Source: an uncultured Bacteroidales bacterium
GTDB lineage: Bacteria > Bacteroidota > Bacteroidia > Bacteroidales > UBA932
Direction of reading: 5' to 3'
DNA length: 64,000 nt
NCBI GenBank assembly: GCA_944325445.1
Contig: CALVAG010000005.1
Location: forward strand, 1 to 64,000
The translations under genes and the position numbers were made by a program. Below are positions 1 to 9,211 of the stretch, piece after piece; within the stretch, counting starts at the first letter, position 1, and every line of letters starts with the position of its first letter. Under the pieces are notes generated by a model that was not told the DNA's origin, ran no database searches, and saw only the letters and a list, made by a program, of their open reading frames with translations.

Positions 1-69
1 CATCCGAAGCCAAACTCTCTGACTGTCAGCGAGAATGCTCAAATTTGCCTTATTCTGCGTTTTATCCTA

Positions 70-243
70 TTATTTTGCCGAAAAATATTTTACGGCGACA
101 AGTTCCTGATTCGGACGCATAAACATTTCAAATAGCTTAACTACGTCCAGCCAATAATATTTCTTCCATTTGACATTGCTTTTCAATCCATAGTAAAAAT
201 TGAAACCGTCTATGTAAACAATTACTCGCTGCATTTTCTCCAT
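70..243 (-). pseudogene. Truncated NYN-domain (LabA/DUF88-like) protein
   Basis: The reading frame starts at ATG 243 and gives 57 residues. They include VIVYIDGFNFYYGL, the first strand and acidic residue of NYN-domain nucleases, then WKKYYWLDVVKLFE and ends at VKYFSAK. Members of this family are normally well over 150 residues. Here two adjacent stop codons (TAA TAG, at 67-72) end the frame exactly where family members continue. The same frame then stays open to the window edge (22 codons), which suggests a recent disablement rather than old decay. NYN proteins are predicted RNases. A strong promoter and structured leader lie upstream. Family assignment is from motif recognition. Confidence 0.7.
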
Positions 244-261
244 GTTTCAATTGTATAGATA

Positions 262-319
262 AAAAATAAGCCACCCTTTTTAGGGGGTGGCGAGCCTTAG
301 TATTTTCCACCTAAGGGTG
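262..319 (-). terminator. Two-hairpin leader with intrinsic-terminator form upstream of the NYN gene
   Basis: Read on the minus strand, a CCTTAG/CTAAGG hairpin (316-295) is followed by GCCACCC/GGGTGGC (291-270) and a U-rich tract. The first bases, CACCCTT (319-313), can also pair with the AAGGGTG of the second hairpin, so two mutually exclusive folds exist. It sits only a few bases downstream of a promoter and ahead of the NYN start codon. An attenuator or short terminated RNA is inferred. Confidence 0.55.
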
Positions 320-330
320 ATATTCTATTG

Positions 331-361
331 CAAAAGTAGATTTTTTATTTGACAAGCCAAA
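331..361 (-). promoter_or_regulatory. Bacteroidota promoter for the NYN leader
   Basis: On the minus strand a -33 TTTG (361-358) and a -7 TACTTTTG (338-331) are separated by exactly 19 nt, matching the Bacteroidota consensus at both boxes. Confidence 0.7.
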
Positions 362-427
362 GGAAAAAGAATTTTATTTCATATAAATTTTCTTATTTCA
401 AATTTTCGGAGTGGCAGACAAAATCAC

Positions 428-435
428 TATCTTTG
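428..435 (+). promoter_or_regulatory. -7 box for the DUF4468 gene
   Basis: TATCTTTG matches TAnnTTTG. A weak TTTC-type -33 lies near 404-407. Transcription would start near 441, so ATG 462 is the first usable start and the longer frame from 411 is ruled out. Confidence 0.6.
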
Positions 436-461
436 CTCATTGGCAATTAATTTTTCCGACA

Positions 462-1535
462 ATGAAAAAATTCTTATATCTCGCAATTCTTACGATATTG
501 CCCATGGCGGCATTCTCACAGGACAATTACGGCAAATATTTGGAGGGGGCGGTGACCCTTGTAGACGGCAAGGTCGTCTTCAACAGGGAAGTGGCGGCAA
601 GAACCCTTACGGCAGAACAGATTTTCAACACCCTCAGCCAATGGGCCACATTGGAATATTCCGGAGAAGACGGGCAGATGATAAGCAACGATCCTGCAAT
701 CAAACGCATTACTGTCAGGGGAATAGAGCAGGCTCAGGTAAGGGTTGGGCTCTTCCCGAGCAAAATAGACATAAACTACTTTCTTCTCATAGATTGTCTC
801 GACGGAGGCTGCAATCTCAGTTTCGTAAGGTTCATATATACGAACAACCCGGCATCCAAGGACCCGAACGAACAAATAAAGGCGGAGGAGTATATAACAG
901 ACAGATACGCATTGAATAAGGCAGGCACGAAACTGGCCGGAGGTACGGGGGATTACAGAAAACGGACAATAGACCTTGTAGATAATGTAACCGGAACAAT
1001 AGAAGAGACATTGGCTAAATATATGGCAGACTTGGAAAATAATAAAATCGACACCGGCGCACCTGCAAATCAGCAAACTGCAACAACCGTCCAACCGGCG
1101 CAGCACCGTATTGCCAAAATACGCCCTATAGACAAGACCCAGCTGACAGGTTTCATAAAGGCGCCGGAAACAGAGCCTCTTAAAGTGGAGGGCTTTGCCA
1201 ATATAATACCTGAAAAGATTCCGGGCAACATAATCAAGATAGTTGAAGACAACGGAATTTTCCTGACTGCAGTGAACGGTGCCGGACTCGACCGGGAAAT
1301 CGCAGGTGAAGGCGGGCTCGGAGTATACGACGGAGCGCCATCGCTCTTTTTCAGCATGAAGGAGAAAGAAATAGAACTTCCTGCGGAGACACAAAGCATT
1401 ACATTCACATTCAAGAACGAGGTTTTCAAAAATGCCGCTGTCCGGATGGAAGAGTGGATGATAATAGTGTGCATTCCGGTCGTAGCCGGCGATAATCTCA
1501 TAATAGGAAAAATAGACCAGGTATTGATAAAATAA
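462..1535 (+). CDS. Secreted DUF4468 domain-containing protein
   Basis: 357 residues with a clear Sec signal peptide (MKKFLYLAILTILPMAAFSQ). The N-terminal half has the layout of Bacteroidota DUF4468 proteins: a region around TAEQIFNTLSQWA, then a beta-rich part with YFLLIDCLDGGCNLSF. The C-terminal half (about residues 230-357) is a separate domain that I do not recognise. Start 462 is chosen because the -7 box ends at 435. The antiporter gene follows after 3 bases, so the two are probably co-transcribed. The function of DUF4468 is unknown and it is probably periplasmic. Confidence 0.7.
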   Translation: MKKFLYLAILTILPMAAFSQDNYGKYLEGAVTLVDGKVVFNREVAARTLTAEQIFNTLSQWATLEYSGEDGQMISNDPAIKRITVRGIEQAQVRVGLFPSKIDINYFLLIDCLDGGCNLSFVRFIYTNNPASKDPNEQIKAEEYITDRYALNKAGTKLAGGTGDYRKRTIDLVDNVTGTIEETLAKYMADLENNKIDTGAPANQQTATTVQPAQHRIAKIRPIDKTQLTGFIKAPETEPLKVEGFANIIPEKIPGNIIKIVEDNGIFLTAVNGAGLDREIAGEGGLGVYDGAPSLFFSMKEKEIELPAETQSITFTFKNEVFKNAAVRMEEWMIIVCIPVVAGDNLIIGKIDQVLIK

Positions 1536-1538
1536 CGT

Positions 1539-2990
1539 ATGGTTTTCGACAATATCATACTTGTAGGGGCCATACTTATTTTTGTAAGCATAGTGGTCGG
1601 AAAAGCCGGATCCAGATTCGGCATACCGTCGTTGCTGCTGTTTCTCTTCGTGGGAATGTTATTCGGTACAGACGGTCTCGGAATCGAATTCGACAACGCC
1701 GCCCTCACTCAATTCATAGGTGCGATAGCACTTACCATAATCCTCTTTTCGGGAGGTATGGATACCCAGTTGAGCAGCATAAAGCCGATCTGGAAGCAGG
1801 GTATCATGCTTTCGACGCTCGGTGTACTGCTGACCGCATTGGTAACGGGAATATTCATATATTGGATATCGGGATTCAAATGGACCAATATCTACATGCC
1901 GCTTGCCACATCGATTCTATTGGCCTCCACGGCATCATCTACAGATTCCGCTTCGGTATTCAACATTCTCCGGTCGCAGAATATCCGTCTGAAATATAAC
2001 CTGAAAAGCACACTGGAGTTCGAAAGCGGAAGCAACGACCCTATGGCCTACATGCTTACCATTGCCTTCATACAGGCGGCATCATCGTCCTCGGCCGATT
2101 CAAATATAGTCCATATTGTAGCCTCATTCATAAAACAATTCGTCATAGGCGGAGCGTTCGGCTACCTCGGAGGAAAAGGTATGGTATGGATAATGAACAA
2201 GATAAACGTACAGGCGGAATCATTATATTCTCTCATGATCATGAGCCTCGCCCTCTTTACCTTCTCCATGACCGACCTCATAGGAGGCAACGGCTATCTG
2301 GCCGTTTACATAGCCGGCATTATGGTGGGCAACAAGAAAATAGTACACAAGAAAGAGATTACAAAGTATTTCGACGGTATGACTATGCTCTTCCAGATAG
2401 TGATGTTCCTCATTCTGGGACTGCTTGTAAATCCGAGCCAGATGATAAAGATACTTCCATGCGGAATTATCATAAGCATATTCATGATATTGGTTGCAAG
2501 GCCGATAAGCGTATTCATCTCCCTCCTGCCGTTCAGGAGGCTTAGACCGCGCGCCAAACTCTTCATAAGCTGGGTAGGTCTGCGCGGAGCCGTACCGATT
2601 ATATTCGCCACATATCCGGTGGTTGCCGGTGTAGAGTATTCAGACCAGATATTCAATATCGTATTCCTGATAACCCTGATATCCTTGACGGTTCAGGGAA
2701 TGACAATCCCCTATGCAGCACGCAAACTGAAACTGGCCCTGCCGGGCAAACCGCGCAGTATCGAAAACTTCGGGTTGGAAATACCGGAATATATCAATGC
2801 CAACCTGCATGAAATGACTCTGACCCCGAAATTGCTCGAGAAGGGCAATACGCTTAAAGAGATAACATTACCGGAACACACGCTTGTCATACTCATAAAG
2901 CGCGGCGACGGATATCTTGTTCCCAACGGTAAGATAGAACTGTTTTCCGGAGACAAATTATTGCTTATATACCAGGAAGAGAACGCCTGA
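1539..2990 (+). CDS. K+/H+ (NhaP2/CvrA-type) antiporter
   Basis: 483 residues. About twelve hydrophobic helices of the CPA1 cation:proton antiporter fold occupy residues 1-400. They include STDSASVFNILR and the segment ESGSNDPMAYML, whose ND pair is the ion-binding signature of CPA1 proteins. The C-terminal 80 residues (ending LFSGDKLLLIYQ) form an RCK_C/TrkA-C type regulatory domain, as in NhaP2/CvrA potassium/proton antiporters. It probably exchanges cytoplasmic K+ or Na+ for H+ at the inner membrane. The last 26 bases overlap the convergent LysR gene. Ion specificity is inferred from domain architecture only. Confidence 0.85.
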   Translation: MVFDNIILVGAILIFVSIVVGKAGSRFGIPSLLLFLFVGMLFGTDGLGIEFDNAALTQFIGAIALTIILFSGGMDTQLSSIKPIWKQGIMLSTLGVLLTALVTGIFIYWISGFKWTNIYMPLATSILLASTASSTDSASVFNILRSQNIRLKYNLKSTLEFESGSNDPMAYMLTIAFIQAASSSSADSNIVHIVASFIKQFVIGGAFGYLGGKGMVWIMNKINVQAESLYSLMIMSLALFTFSMTDLIGGNGYLAVYIAGIMVGNKKIVHKKEITKYFDGMTMLFQIVMFLILGLLVNPSQMIKILPCGIIISIFMILVARPISVFISLLPFRRLRPRAKLFISWVGLRGAVPIIFATYPVVAGVEYSDQIFNIVFLITLISLTVQGMTIPYAARKLKLALPGKPRSIENFGLEIPEYINANLHEMTLTPKLLEKGNTLKEITLPEHTLVILIKRGDGYLVPNGKIELFSGDKLLLIYQEENA

Positions 2991-3828
2991 CAAAACTGGT
3001 AAAATTCTCGATATGCCTTTTACGCAGATTGGAGAGCGGAACTATAAGTTTTGCCTCCTTCCCCACAGGCATATAGTTCATGGCATTGACCGGAACCAGT
3101 TTCCCCTCCGTTATATGTTTTTCCGCTGCAAATGAAGGAAACGTCATGCAATAATTCTCTCCCGATGCTACCATCGCCCTTGCACAATCGATATTATCGG
3201 TCTTCACAAAAGTTCTGAGACTTTTAAAAAAAGAATTTGCGGCACTGCAGCACTCGACATCAAGTTCCACATAACGGGCCGTTTTCATAAAACTCCCGTC
3301 CGACGACATATCTATGCCGTTTTTCCTGCCTGCCACCAAAATCAAGTCATATTTGAAAAGGGGGAAATCTATGAAATCCGACTCTCCGGAGGCATGCACG
3401 GTCTCACCGTTTTCCGTAAAGAACAGATCAGTATCTTCGCTGCCGGAACTCAACTCTATTTCCGTATTTACGAAAAGAGAATGGTACTTCTCTATCAAAT
3501 CGGGTAAAACATAAGCGGCCAAAAAGGCTGTCGCACCTACTTTGATTTTTCGGAAAGCCGAAATGTCCCCTCCCGAAAAATAACTCAAATCCTCATTCAG
3601 ATCTCTATAACAGCCAAGGATTTTTCTGGCGTGCACAAGAAAGCGCTCTCCTTCGGGCGTAAGTTCCATTTTTCCTGCCCCCCGTTTGAAAAGCGTAACG
3701 TTATACTCGCTCTCCAGTTCCTTAATATTCTTGCTTACAGCCGGCTGAGATATAGCCAAAGACCTGGCGGCCTTCGTAAGGCTCGAAAACTGCGCAGCCG
3801 CGACAAAAACTTCCAGTCTCGATTTCAT
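2965..3828 (-). CDS. LysR family transcriptional regulator
   Basis: 287 residues. The N-terminal winged helix-turn-helix is clear (MKSRLEVFVAAAQFSSLTKA, AISQPAVSKNIKELE), followed by the coiled linker and a periplasmic-binding-like effector domain. The effector is unknown. The gene is convergent with the antiporter and shares 26 bp with it at the stop codons. It lies 35 bp downstream of the acyl-CoA ligase on the same strand, so it may be read through from there. Its target cannot be deduced. Confidence 0.88.
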   Translation of the reverse strand: MKSRLEVFVAAAQFSSLTKAARSLAISQPAVSKNIKELESEYNVTLFKRGAGKMELTPEGERFLVHARKILGCYRDLNEDLSYFSGGDISAFRKIKVGATAFLAAYVLPDLIEKYHSLFVNTEIELSSGSEDTDLFFTENGETVHASGESDFIDFPLFKYDLILVAGRKNGIDMSSDGSFMKTARYVELDVECCSAANSFFKSLRTFVKTDNIDCARAMVASGENYCMTFPSFAAEKHITEGKLVPVNAMNYMPVGKEAKLIVPLSNLRKRHIENFTSFVRRSLPGI

Positions 3829-3863
3829 GGGATATTGAGTTTAATTGCAATAATAGCAAAAAA

Positions 3864-5525
3864 TCAGTAAACCTCGACACCTTGTTCCTTCAACATTTTG
3901 AGACCTATATCCTTAAGCTTGAATTTCTGGATTTTTCCGCTGCCGGTAAGGGGATACTCCTTAAGGAAGAGTACATATTTGGGAATCTTATAACGTGAAA
4001 TCTTGTCTTTGCAAAATTCCCTGACATCCGATTCATGCAAATCTGCCCCGTCTTCCTGTATGATAAAGGCGCAAACCTGTTCGCCGTACCTTTCGGAAGG
4101 TATGCCGGCGACCTGTACATCCTTCACACCTTTAAGTTTGTAGAGAAATTCTTCTATTTCACGCGGATAGATATTCTCTCCACCCCTTATTATCATATCC
4201 TTTATACGGCCGGTAATGCGATAGTTGCCCTCCTCGTCCCTATATCCGAGATCACCGGAATGGAGAAAACCGTTCTTGTCTATCGTTTCGGCCGTTTCCG
4301 CATCATTCTTATAATACCCCTTCATGTTATTATATCCGCGGTTGCAAAGTTCGCCCTGGACACCTGTAGGGCACTCTTCCCCCGTCTTTGGATCTATAAC
4401 CTTGACTTCGGTATGCTCGAACTCATACCCTACGGTTTCGCACCGCTGTTCGAATGTCTGGTCTATCCTGGAATGGGTCATGCCAGGAGAGGTCTCCGTC
4501 AGGCCGTAAACGCTTGTCACCTTCATGAACATTTTATCCTCGACTCTCCTCATTAAATCTACCGGGCATAGCGAACCCGCCATTATGCCGGTCCTCAACG
4601 ATGAAAGGTCGAACATGTCGAACATCGGATGGTTCAGTTCGGCAATGAACATGGTAGGCACGCCGTAAAGTGCTGTACAACGCTCCTTGTGTATGGATGC
4701 GAGCACCAGCAGCGGGTCGAAATTTTCTACCATCACCTCCGTGCATCCGTGGGTTATCACATTCATGGTAGCCAATACCACTCCGAAACAGTGAAAGAGC
4801 GGAACGCAGCAGCAAAGCCTGTCATCCGCCGTAAAATTCATATGCTCGCCGGTGAGGAAACCGTTGTTTGCGATATTGTAATGCGAGAGCATGACCCCCT
4901 TGGGGAAACCTGTCGTACCGGAAGTATATTGCATATTAACCACATCGTGGCACGATATGCTCTTCTTTATCTCCAGAAAACGGTCATCGGACGCATTGTG
5001 GCCCAGAAAAAGCAACTCGGGAATATTATACATGCCCCTATATTTCTCCTGCCCTATAAAGACCACATTCCTCATGCAGGGAAAGTTCTTGCTGTTAAGA
5101 TAGCCGCGTTGCGATGTCTTGAGTTCGGGGAGCATTTTATAGACCATATCTATATAATCGCTGTCTTTGGAGCCCTCTATGACACACAATGTGTGCATGT
5201 CTGAATTTTTACACAGATACTCCAGCTCGGACTGCTTGTAGCTCGTATTCACAGTCACGCATATCGCGCCTATTTTCGCACAGGCGTAAAGAATGGTAAG
5301 CCAGTCCGGGACATTGGTAGCCCATATGCCCACATGCGAACCCTTTTCCACCCCTATTTCCAGAAAGCCCTTGGCGAGATTGTCCACCCGCTCGTTGAGC
5401 TGCCCGTATGTAAAACGCAAATTCCTGTCTGAATAAACTATAGCCTCTTTGGAGGGAGTCTCTTTTGCCCATTTCTCGAGCCAGTCCCCCAAAGTCAGAT
5501 CATATAATGGCAAATCCTTCTTCAT
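3864..5525 (-). CDS. AMP-forming acyl-CoA ligase
   Basis: 553 residues. It has the adenylate-forming P-loop [11 protein letters not shown], the A5-type motif YGLTETSP, and the C-terminal [20 protein letters not shown] hinge with the catalytic lysine in SGKIQKFKL. It should activate a medium- or long-chain fatty acid or another carboxylate to its CoA thioester in the cytoplasm. Start 5525 is preferred over an in-frame ATG 36 nt upstream because it is preceded by AGGAGTAGGAGA and follows the XRE-cupin stop by 10 bp. The pairing with that regulator suggests control by its ligand. The substrate cannot be read from the sequence. Confidence 0.88.
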   Translation of the reverse strand: MKKDLPLYDLTLGDWLEKWAKETPSKEAIVYSDRNLRFTYGQLNERVDNLAKGFLEIGVEKGSHVGIWATNVPDWLTILYACAKIGAICVTVNTSYKQSELEYLCKNSDMHTLCVIEGSKDSDYIDMVYKMLPELKTSQRGYLNSKNFPCMRNVVFIGQEKYRGMYNIPELLFLGHNASDDRFLEIKKSISCHDVVNMQYTSGTTGFPKGVMLSHYNIANNGFLTGEHMNFTADDRLCCCVPLFHCFGVVLATMNVITHGCTEVMVENFDPLLVLASIHKERCTALYGVPTMFIAELNHPMFDMFDLSSLRTGIMAGSLCPVDLMRRVEDKMFMKVTSVYGLTETSPGMTHSRIDQTFEQRCETVGYEFEHTEVKVIDPKTGEECPTGVQGELCNRGYNNMKGYYKNDAETAETIDKNGFLHSGDLGYRDEEGNYRITGRIKDMIIRGGENIYPREIEEFLYKLKGVKDVQVAGIPSERYGEQVCAFIIQEDGADLHESDVREFCKDKISRYKIPKYVLFLKEYPLTGSGKIQKFKLKDIGLKMLKEQGVEVY

Positions 5526-5535
5526 TCTCCTACTC

Positions 5536-6123
5536 CTAAGCCGGTATATAAATAACTGCAAGCAATGTTACCGGTTCGCTCTCAGATGCCGACGCGATAT
5601 TGTGCGGCACTATCGAATCATAATAAATGGTATCTCCCTCTTTAAGAGTATATTCTTTTTTACCGTACATGAGTTTCGCCTCGCCCTTGATAATATAAAG
5701 GAACTCCTCGCCTTCATGTACTGAATGTCTGTCGTTCAACTGTCTGTTGGCCTTGACCTCGAGAATGAAACATTCCAGATGCCTGTCGGCCTTTCTGCGG
5801 CAAAGGGAAAAATAGGAAGCCATGCTGTCGAACCTTCCCGTATTGGTCAATGCAGGCGTAAGTTTCTGCTCGGATGCGCGTGTAATCACAGGCCCTTCTT
5901 CCTGCTGGTCATCAAGCAGCGTACCCAATCTTATCCCCAAAACTCTTACGATTTTAACAAGACATCCCAGCGCCGGAACCTCGCGGTTCTCCTCTACGGC
6001 CCTGTAATATTCCAAATCTACACCGGCACGTGTTGCAACCTCCTCTACAGTAAGTTCTTTGGAAATTCTGATATCTTTAATTTTACTGCCAATCGTAGTG
6101 ATTATCTCTGCTTCCATACTCAA
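5536..6123 (-). CDS. XRE-family HTH / cupin regulator
   Basis: 195 residues. An N-terminal Xre helix-turn-helix ([20 protein letters not shown]) is followed by a C-terminal cupin_2 domain (residues about 110-195: [19 protein letters not shown], then the IVPHNIAS barrel segment). Such HTH-cupin proteins bind a small ligand in the barrel and regulate nearby metabolic genes. It is the first gene of a two-gene operon with the acyl-CoA ligase (10-bp gap), so autoregulation of fatty-acid activation is a reasonable inference. An alternative start at 6117 (third residue) is equally possible. Confidence 0.85.
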   Translation of the reverse strand: MSMEAEIITTIGSKIKDIRISKELTVEEVATRAGVDLEYYRAVEENREVPALGCLVKIVRVLGIRLGTLLDDQQEEGPVITRASEQKLTPALTNTGRFDSMASYFSLCRRKADRHLECFILEVKANRQLNDRHSVHEGEEFLYIIKGEAKLMYGKKEYTLKEGDTIYYDSIVPHNIASASESEPVTLLAVIYIPA

Positions 6124-6146
6124 CGTAGATATAGATTTCAGTGCCG

Positions 6147-6178
6147 CAAATGTAGTTTAAAATGAAAATAAATTCAAA
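6147..6178 (-). promoter_or_regulatory. Promoter of the XRE-cupin/acyl-CoA ligase operon
   Basis: Minus strand: -33 TTTG (6178-6175), 20-nt spacer, -7 TACATTTG (6154-6147). The start codon lies 24 nt downstream of the -7 box. Confidence 0.65.
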
Positions 6179-6281
6179 AAAAAGTTAAAAAATGTAATAG
6201 ACTAGTCACCAAATATAGTGCAAACGGCCCGGATACCAGAAAGAAACGCATTATACTGCAAGTTTTGTATAAAATTTTATA

Positions 6282-6308
6282 ATTGATTATCAATGATTTA
6301 CAATCAAT
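6282..6308. promoter_or_regulatory. 7-bp inverted repeat in the cupin/cstA intergenic region
   Basis: ATTGATT (6282-6288) and AATCAAT (6302-6308) form a dyad in the AT-rich region between the divergent XRE-cupin and cstA promoters. It could be an operator for either gene. In sequence this AT-rich it could also be chance. Confidence 0.25.
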
Positions 6309-6375
6309 ATTCCTGTAAAAACGGCTGAAATCTAAAAAAATGTTAAAAAAAGGATATTCAGACAGCAAAATTTGA

Positions 6376-6383
6376 TAATTTTG
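6376..6383 (+). promoter_or_regulatory. -7 box for cstA
   Basis: TAATTTTG lies 20 nt ahead of the cstA ATG (6403). No good -33 TTTG is present at the usual distance. Confidence 0.5.
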
Positions 6384-6402
6384 CACGTTAAAAAATTCGG
6401 TT

Positions 6403-7866
6403 ATGATAACATTTTGTCTGTCGATTGCAATCCTCATTGCAGGATACTTTCTATATGGAAAATTCATAAACAGATTTTTCGGTGCAGACCCGGGCAGAAA
6501 AACTCCGGTCGCAGAACATCCGGACGGAGTGGATTACAAACCGCTCTCGCCATGGAGAATGTTTATCATCCAGTTTTTGAACATTGCAGGACTGGGACCT
6601 ATTTTCGGAGCGATTATGGGTGCCATGTTCGGGCCTGTGGCATATATATGGATAGTTTTGGGCTGCATATTCATGGGTGCGGCGCATGACTATACCGCAG
6701 GCATGCTTTCCCTCAGGAATGACGGAAAAAGTCTGCCGGAAATAATCGGCAAATATTTGGGGCCGGTCATCAAGAAAGTAATGATTGTATTTACAGCCCT
6801 CCTTCTTGTCGTTGTCGGCGCTTCGTTTGTAAATGGGCCGGCAGGGCTGCTCGCCAGCCTTACGAATTCCAATATAACGATATGGGTATATGTAGTCTTT
6901 GCATATTATATAATTGCAACGCTGTTGCCGATAGATAAAATAATAGGAAGCATTTACCCCTATCTTGGAGCCATACTGCTCTTTATGGCGGTTGCAATAG
7001 GGGCAGTACTTATTACCAAGGGTTTCAGCGGCGACATCTATGTTGCCGAACTTACGCTTGATTCCATAAAAAACTACAGAAGCGACGCCGATGAGTATAT
7101 GATAATCCCGATGCTCTTTATCATAATTTCATGCGGTGCGATTTCAGGATTCCACGCCACACAGTCGCCGCTTATGGCGCGCTGCATGACAAACGAGAAA
7201 TACGGACGCCCCATATTCTACGGAGCGATGATAGCCGAAGGCATCATGGCATGCATCTGGGCTACAGCAGCAATGGCCTTCTTTAACGGACCGGAGGGAT
7301 TGAATGCGGCTGCCGACGGGGGAGCCACACCGGCCATAATCGTAGACAGAATCTGCAAATCATGGCTCGGGCAGGTAGGGGCGGTCATAGCGATACTGGG
7401 TGTTATCGTCTGCCCCATAACCAGCGGCGATACGGCATTCAGAAGCCTCAGGCTCGTAATTGCAGATGCCTTGAAATTCGACCAGAATCCCATAAAGAAC
7501 AGGCTGATTATAACAGTTCCGATTTTTATCATTGCTATCATCCTCTGCTATAAGGATTTCCAGACTCTCTGGGGATTCGTGGGAATCGGCAACCAGTTGC
7601 TTGCAACCATAACGCTGTGGGCATGTGCGGCTTACTTTGCCAGCGCAGAGAAACCACATTGGCTTATGTCGCTGCCCGCCACATTCCTCACATATATCTG
7701 CTCATGCTTCTTCCTCATAGCTCCAGTAGAACAGGGCGGATTGAATCTCGAGCCGAATATCGGATACATAACAGGCGCGATTGTAGCTGCAGTCGTTTTA
7801 ACGGCTTTTCTATTCTACATTAAAAAGATAAAGAGAGACAAACCTGCAATCAATCCAGCAGCGTAA
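6403..7866 (+). CDS. cstA: Carbon starvation protein CstA-family transporter
   Basis: 487 residues and strongly hydrophobic throughout. It has the family's N-terminal YFLYGKFINRFFGAD and the QFLNIAGLGPIFGAI segment, plus a conserved GAISGFHATQSPLMARC region. This is the short CstA form; E. coli CstA is about 700 residues. The family imports pyruvate or peptides at the inner membrane under carbon limitation, and which applies here is unknown. It is transcribed alone from its own -7 box. The 3' end overlaps the convergent DUF4493 lipoprotein gene by 17 bp. Confidence 0.9.
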   Translation: MITFCLSIAILIAGYFLYGKFINRFFGADPGRKTPVAEHPDGVDYKPLSPWRMFIIQFLNIAGLGPIFGAIMGAMFGPVAYIWIVLGCIFMGAAHDYTAGMLSLRNDGKSLPEIIGKYLGPVIKKVMIVFTALLLVVVGASFVNGPAGLLASLTNSNITIWVYVVFAYYIIATLLPIDKIIGSIYPYLGAILLFMAVAIGAVLITKGFSGDIYVAELTLDSIKNYRSDADEYMIIPMLFIIISCGAISGFHATQSPLMARCMTNEKYGRPIFYGAMIAEGIMACIWATAAMAFFNGPEGLNAAADGGATPAIIVDRICKSWLGQVGAVIAILGVIVCPITSGDTAFRSLRLVIADALKFDQNPIKNRLIITVPIFIIAIILCYKDFQTLWGFVGIGNQLLATITLWACAAYFASAEKPHWLMSLPATFLTYICSCFFLIAPVEQGGLNLEPNIGYITGAIVAAVVLTAFLFYIKKIKRDKPAINPAA

Positions 7867-8938
7867 AGTCTTCAGTCCTTTTTATACCGGTATAACCGTA
7901 ATAGGACTCTACGATATCGCCTACGACCACTATAGGGGAACCTAAAAGATCGTCATTGACAACCAGATTCAGGGCTTCCCTTATCTCTCCGCTCGGAAGC
8001 TCCACCACGAAACAGTTGTTTCTGTTGCGCTCCATCATGCTCGGCGCTATGACAATATGCGAAGCCGAGGTGAACGGAGGCGCAATACGCATTGTCCGTT
8101 CCGTTGCATCGCCGCCCAATATGAATCCGAACACAGAGAGATCCTTTTCTCCTACCCTCTCTTTCGCCTCCTCTATGGAGAGCACTCCGTAAGGGATTTT
8201 CAAAGCCGTATTATACTTTTCGCTGGCCCACACTCTGGAAGTATCCATCTCGAGCTTCATATTCGAGACATTATACATGCTGTTTTCCGAATATGTCAAA
8301 GTCAGCAACAGCATCTCCCCTGCATTCAGGATCCTTGACATAAGCACCGTATCCCTGCCATCCTCCTTGTATATCATTTCCACGGCGCCGGGCAGGAAAT
8401 AGCAGTAATCCTCTGTGGTTTTGGGGTACGGAGTCTCCCCGTTGGCATCCCTCAACCGCACCGCATATATATAACGCTTGTTGAACGACTCAGAAAATTC
8501 CAGTCTCAGTCCGGCATTCAGCTGCCTGCAACGAAGTACCACATTCACCTTTTTGTTCCGCTCCACTATCACGGTCTGTTCGTCTCCGAACATGGGGGCG
8601 TTGAACCTGGGCGCCTTGAACTCTTCGGAATGAAGTTTAATATCGTAGGTACCGGGAACGACTATTATTTCATCGGGACGCTCGGAATATTTTCCGGAAT
8701 AGACCTTCTGCCCGTATGAATCATGGATAGAGAGCAGGAACGAATTGGTATCGAGCGCATACAGCGTATTCTCCACCCTCACGTTCGTCCACTCCCGCAA
8801 CGACCCGCTTCTTGTCAGTGATTCCGCCGGCCTCAAACTCAACACTATTATCCCCTCTCCGTCATTCTCCGCCGGCAACATGTCGCATGAAGAGAGGGGC
8901 ATTGCCAAAATGGCAATAAAAATAAAAAACCTCTCCAT
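7850..8938 (-). CDS. Lipoprotein with DUF4493-like and DUF6359-like regions
   Basis: 362 residues. The signal peptide ends in a lipobox (MPLSSC), so this is an SPII lipoprotein. The N-terminal part, with DSYGQKVYSGKYSERPDEII and VPGTYDIKLHSEEFKAPRFN, resembles DUF4493, a beta-sandwich common in Bacteroidales surface proteins. The C-terminal 100 residues, with LSVFGFILGGD and VVVGDIVESYYGYTGIK, resemble the OB-fold-like DUF6359 domain. It is likely surface or periplasmic, of unknown function. It is monocistronic and convergent with cstA. The domain names come from recall of family patterns. Confidence 0.7.
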   Translation of the reverse strand: MERFFIFIAILAMPLSSCDMLPAENDGEGIIVLSLRPAESLTRSGSLREWTNVRVENTLYALDTNSFLLSIHDSYGQKVYSGKYSERPDEIIVVPGTYDIKLHSEEFKAPRFNAPMFGDEQTVIVERNKKVNVVLRCRQLNAGLRLEFSESFNKRYIYAVRLRDANGETPYPKTTEDYCYFLPGAVEMIYKEDGRDTVLMSRILNAGEMLLLTLTYSENSMYNVSNMKLEMDTSRVWASEKYNTALKIPYGVLSIEEAKERVGEKDLSVFGFILGGDATERTMRIAPPFTSASHIVIAPSMMERNRNNCFVVELPSGEIREALNLVVNDDLLGSPIVVVGDIVESYYGYTGIKRTEDFTLLD

Positions 8939-9211
8939 GACAAACTCCTTTTTTATTGTTTTAATGCAAATATCGTGTTCAGAAGAGAAAGAAAAAGTTT
9001 TTAAATAATTATAAACGATTATATCCGATTATACCCGGCTAAATACTGAAGCAGTTAAAACACTGCATGGCTCGACACAGCATAAGTCGCTGATATTAAC
9101 CCCTAAAAATTTCACGAGACCAATCTCAACAGATGAGACGGCCTCGCTACTTAACCTAAACTTAAACTATGAAAAACTTCGTATAAAAATATTACAAATT
9201 CCATGCCACAA
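8939..9211. other. Non-coding stretch between uvrD and the DUF4493 gene
   Basis: 273 bp without a convincing gene. A conspicuous piece is 9153-9186: a purine/T-rich run (ttaacctaaacttaaact) leading into ATG AAA AAC TTC GTA TAA, a five-codon mini-ORF. The run resembles the leader found just upstream of SusC-type genes (compare 56045-56065 here). No other structure was recognised. Confidence 0.4.

Noticed and set aside
516..1394. 292-aa minus-strand frame across the DUF4468 gene
   Set aside because: Antisense shadow with no recognisable domain; the plus-strand gene has signal peptide, promoter and start.
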